Assembly: GCA_948567375.1 (NCBI GenBank)
Contig: OX419758.1
Location: 19,969,001 to 20,033,000 of the forward strand
Source of the DNA: Lunularia cruciata
Taxonomy: Eukaryota; Streptophyta; Marchantiopsida; Lunulariales; Lunulariaceae
DNA length: 64,000 nt
Direction: 5' to 3'
Below, piece by piece: positions 61,380 through 64,000 of the stretch. The notes beneath the pieces were generated by a model. The model had not been told where the DNA came from and searched no databases. It saw nothing but the letters and a program-made list of their open reading frames with translations. The translations under genes were made by a program, and so were the position numbers. How positions within the stretch are numbered: position 1 is the stretch's first letter; each line of letters opens with the position of its first letter.

Positions 61380-62685
61380 AAAATATGCACTACTACATCT
61401 AAGATATCCGAGCTAAACAAGTTGTTAGGTCTACAAACTATTGGAGCATCCGAATAAGCATCACCGAGAGGGATTGCTCTCCTATGGATTGCACCAGCCA
61501 ATGCTTTCTGAAGAACAAGGCATGCTCTACCTTGGTAAAGTTAAGAGTCATAGAAATTAGCAACCATTGTTATGATAATTACTCCTTTGAAAATAGATTG
61601 ATGATCAATGATTCCTTCTTTGACATTCAAACATGAGTGAAATTTTTTACATTTTCTCACTTTAATTTGAGATCTACTATTTTATAAGACTGTCACATAA
61701 CATCTTTTGTGCCTCTTATCTTGTCTAATTTCTTGTAGTCAATTGATTTCTATCATAATCAACTTGAGTCAACTCCCCCAATTAGAAATGGACACACGCT
61801 ATCTAAAGTATGCTATAAAGTATGAGAATGAGAGTGGTACTCCCGGCATCTAATATGGTAAGTTCTCTTGCATTCCTTGACAAATGTGTCAAACTATGTG
61901 TCCATCGCTCCATATAACTCCAAGGTTAGAGGGACAAAGAAGTGATTCCGCTACATACCCCAATACTTGGAGATCTTGCATGTTGTTATTCCTTTCATAG
62001 CATATTTAAGAGAATGAGTAATCACTCTTTCCAAAACTACGTCTCTAACCATATGCCACTATCACCTCATCATCTCTTACAAGGATAGAACATGATAGAA
62101 TAGAAATTAACAATTGCTAAACTGTAAATGCCAAATCCAAAAAACAATAGAATTATTCTGACTTCCGATAAATGAGAATCCCAAGTTCTCTAAACTCTCG
62201 TGCAACAATAGTGAGATGAGCTGCGTTCTATATGTGTTAAAGGTCGTGTGAGTGGACAAATTTGTCCTGATACCTATACTGGCTATAGATACCTTACTTG
62301 TACTTTTGGTCTTCTTGAACGAGGGGAACTTATAGCACAGCTTACGGCCTGAATCTAGGGCGACTTTACCCGTAAGTAGAAAGATCTGTATTAAGATGTT
62401 GCGTACGGTGCATTCCCCTACTTTAAGGTCCAGGCCTTGGTTGTATTGTACGTTCATTCGTCGTGGCTCCTACTCGTGATTGCTCCTACTCCGGTCTGGC
62501 CCCCACCACATATGTACGATTTTGACTCGACGTCGCCTTCTACACCGTCGAGTATGATTGGACTGTGAACGTTCAACAATGAACCTTTCAACAACACACC
62601 TTGTATCCATCATATATCCGGACGGTAAGTCAAGCCTTCCATCCCAGCTGGGGTATCACGTCCAGTACGGTACTTTTGTATACCA
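61380..62685. other. AT-rich unassigned sequence
   Basis: A 116-codon minus frame at 62107-62457 is unrecognised. No RNA gene or named domain can be supported. Confidence 0.4.
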
Positions 62686-62689
62686 TACA

Positions 62690-62803
62690 GGGGTCCCTGA
62701 GCTGTGATGTGGCATTAAGCACGGACAGGACTACATGCAACATACGCTGGTTCCTGAGCGGTGATGTTGCATTTAGCATGCACAGTACTACAGAGCACGT
62801 ATC
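62690..62803 (+). repeat. 57-bp tandem duplication
   Basis: Two units share CCTGAGC(T/G)GTGATGT(G/T)GCATT(A/T)AGCA, at 62696 and 62753, followed by CA(G/C)(G/T)ACTACA. Confidence 0.75.
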
Positions 62804-63502
62804 GGTAAAGATGCCAACAGCCAAATCGTAAGGATATACGGCCGGTAAAGAGGATTACGCTGAAATTGCGCTTTTCTTTGTCAGAATTAAACGATTTATT
62901 GATAATCTTATATTATTTTCCAAAAAGAATAATATCTCTACTTCTGCAGGAATACTGAGCAGAAATTCCCTGCAGCGAAGATATTTGAGCTATAGATATA
63001 GGAAAATAAATATCTGTGTGCTCGTTTATTGCCTTTTAATTTATTCAATATGTAACAAATCTACATACAATATATACAGATAAAGAAATTAAAATTAATG
63101 AGAATGCTTTGAAAAACCTAGTCCACAATTCGGTGGTGAATGAGACATAATGAATGACATTCGTACCGTATTTCTTGAAAGAAATCTTTCTTTAAATACT
63201 CATCAAAGGTCTACCCGTCGTTCTCGTTATCCTATTTGCCTCGCGTTACCTTTCTGAAAAAGAATGTAAGACGAAGAATCCTTTCGAGTTTGGACCACAG
63301 CCTTTCTCTTTTTCGCTCTATGATGCAGGCAGCCTTTTGGAAGAATATGTCAGTCCAAACGTAGGAATGGGAGGACCTCAAGTTTACAATAAGAGTGAGA
63401 TAGATACTACAGAGCTATACTAAAGAAGGATTTACTTTAATAAAACCTTCAGATAGCTTCTGGGGTAACAACAACATATGAGTGACTGACAGATTTTGTA
63501 GT

Positions 63503-63690
63503 AATAGAAATGGAAGTGATAGTCACTCATATGACAGTGACAACAACCTCAGCATAAATCACATTATTACTGGTTAATAGTGCTATGATGTAATTCTAGA
63601 GATGGGAGTGATAATCACTCCTACAACAGTGACAACAACCTCGGCATAAAGTACATTACTACTGGTTAATAGTGCTACTCGTTAATAGTG
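63503..63690 (+). repeat. 92-bp tandem duplication
   Basis: Units start at about 63511 (TGGAAGTGAT) and 63603 (TGGGAGTGAT). Both contain CAGTGACAACAACCTC(A/G)GCATAAA, then ATTACTGGTTAATAGTGCTA or ACTACTGGTTAATAGTGCTA. A short third GTTAATAGTG echo follows at about 63677. Confidence 0.8.
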
Positions 63691-64000
63691 GTATATGTCA
63701 TTAATGTACCCTTACGAATTTCTTCTTGTATAATGGTTTCTTCTTTATAATTCCTTATGTATATGATTTATTTTATGCATCACATATATTAATGGTGTTT
63801 GGTCTTGAACCTCTTCATACAAGATAAAAGTCGCACATACTTAGAAAGCTTATAATTAAATTCAACATTGGGCTGTCAGGTCTAACTGTAGGTCAGTCGG
63901 ACCACGTAAACTTCGGAGCTTACGTAGTCGATACAAGTGGATACAGCACAGCTCGATAGTTAGGTGTACTGGTCCACCTAATCGCGTAATCCATGCATAT
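63691..64000. other. Right edge, nothing recognised
   Basis: AT-rich then mixed sequence with no supported feature. Confidence 0.5.

Overview
The window looks like nuclear DNA from a green plant (land plant or close streptophyte relative). Two conserved plant genes with many GT-AG introns sit in a moderately GC-balanced left third. The middle and right are dominated by decayed plant-type LTR retrotransposons. The lineage cannot be resolved from sequence alone; long decayed retroelements plus a Ty3/gypsy relic ending in a PHD-like finger would suit a bryophyte, fern, lycophyte or streptophyte alga.

Left region (1-16.4 kb). The last five exons of a tocopherol cyclase gene (VTE1; vitamin E synthesis, plastid) end at 1789. 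A 4.1 kb spacer with diverged tandem repeats and a purine-rich tract follows. Then comes a complete 23-exon gene for RIC1, a subunit of the Rab6/RAB-H exchange factor complex of Golgi traffic (5900-15816, 1129 residues). The two genes share no evident pathway; both read rightwards.

Repeat cluster (16.6-24.2 kb). A pyrimidine-rich, non-coding family of dispersed repeats forms two 1.3 kb direct copies, a truncated third copy, a 0.75 kb inverted arm pair and several smaller tandem duplications. Pieces of the same family lie inside RIC1 introns 14 and 17, in sense orientation.

Retroelement graveyard (26.6-58.5 kb, AT-rich and visibly CpG-poor). It holds a Ty1/copia relic (minus, 26.6-28.3 kb), a Ty3/gypsy relic (minus, 32.4-38.1 kb) and a second Ty3/gypsy relic (plus, about 41.3-51.8 kb). 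The second relic has gag, CCHC knuckle, protease, RT, RNase H, integrase and a terminal PHD-like finger. It is interrupted by a purine-rich block carrying a 101-bp dimeric higher-order tandem array and a 106-bp array. A roughly 4 kb unclassified segment appears twice, 24.6 kb apart (28.2-32.3 and 52.9-56.6 kb). Inactivating changes are largely C-to-T/G-to-A, as expected for methylated, silenced elements.

Right end (58.5-64 kb). A 2.8 kb island with gene-like composition is bounded by imperfect inverted repeats of about 0.1 kb and contains a short-loop hairpin resembling a small-RNA precursor. AT-rich DNA with two small tandem duplications follows. No intact gene is recognised right of RIC1.
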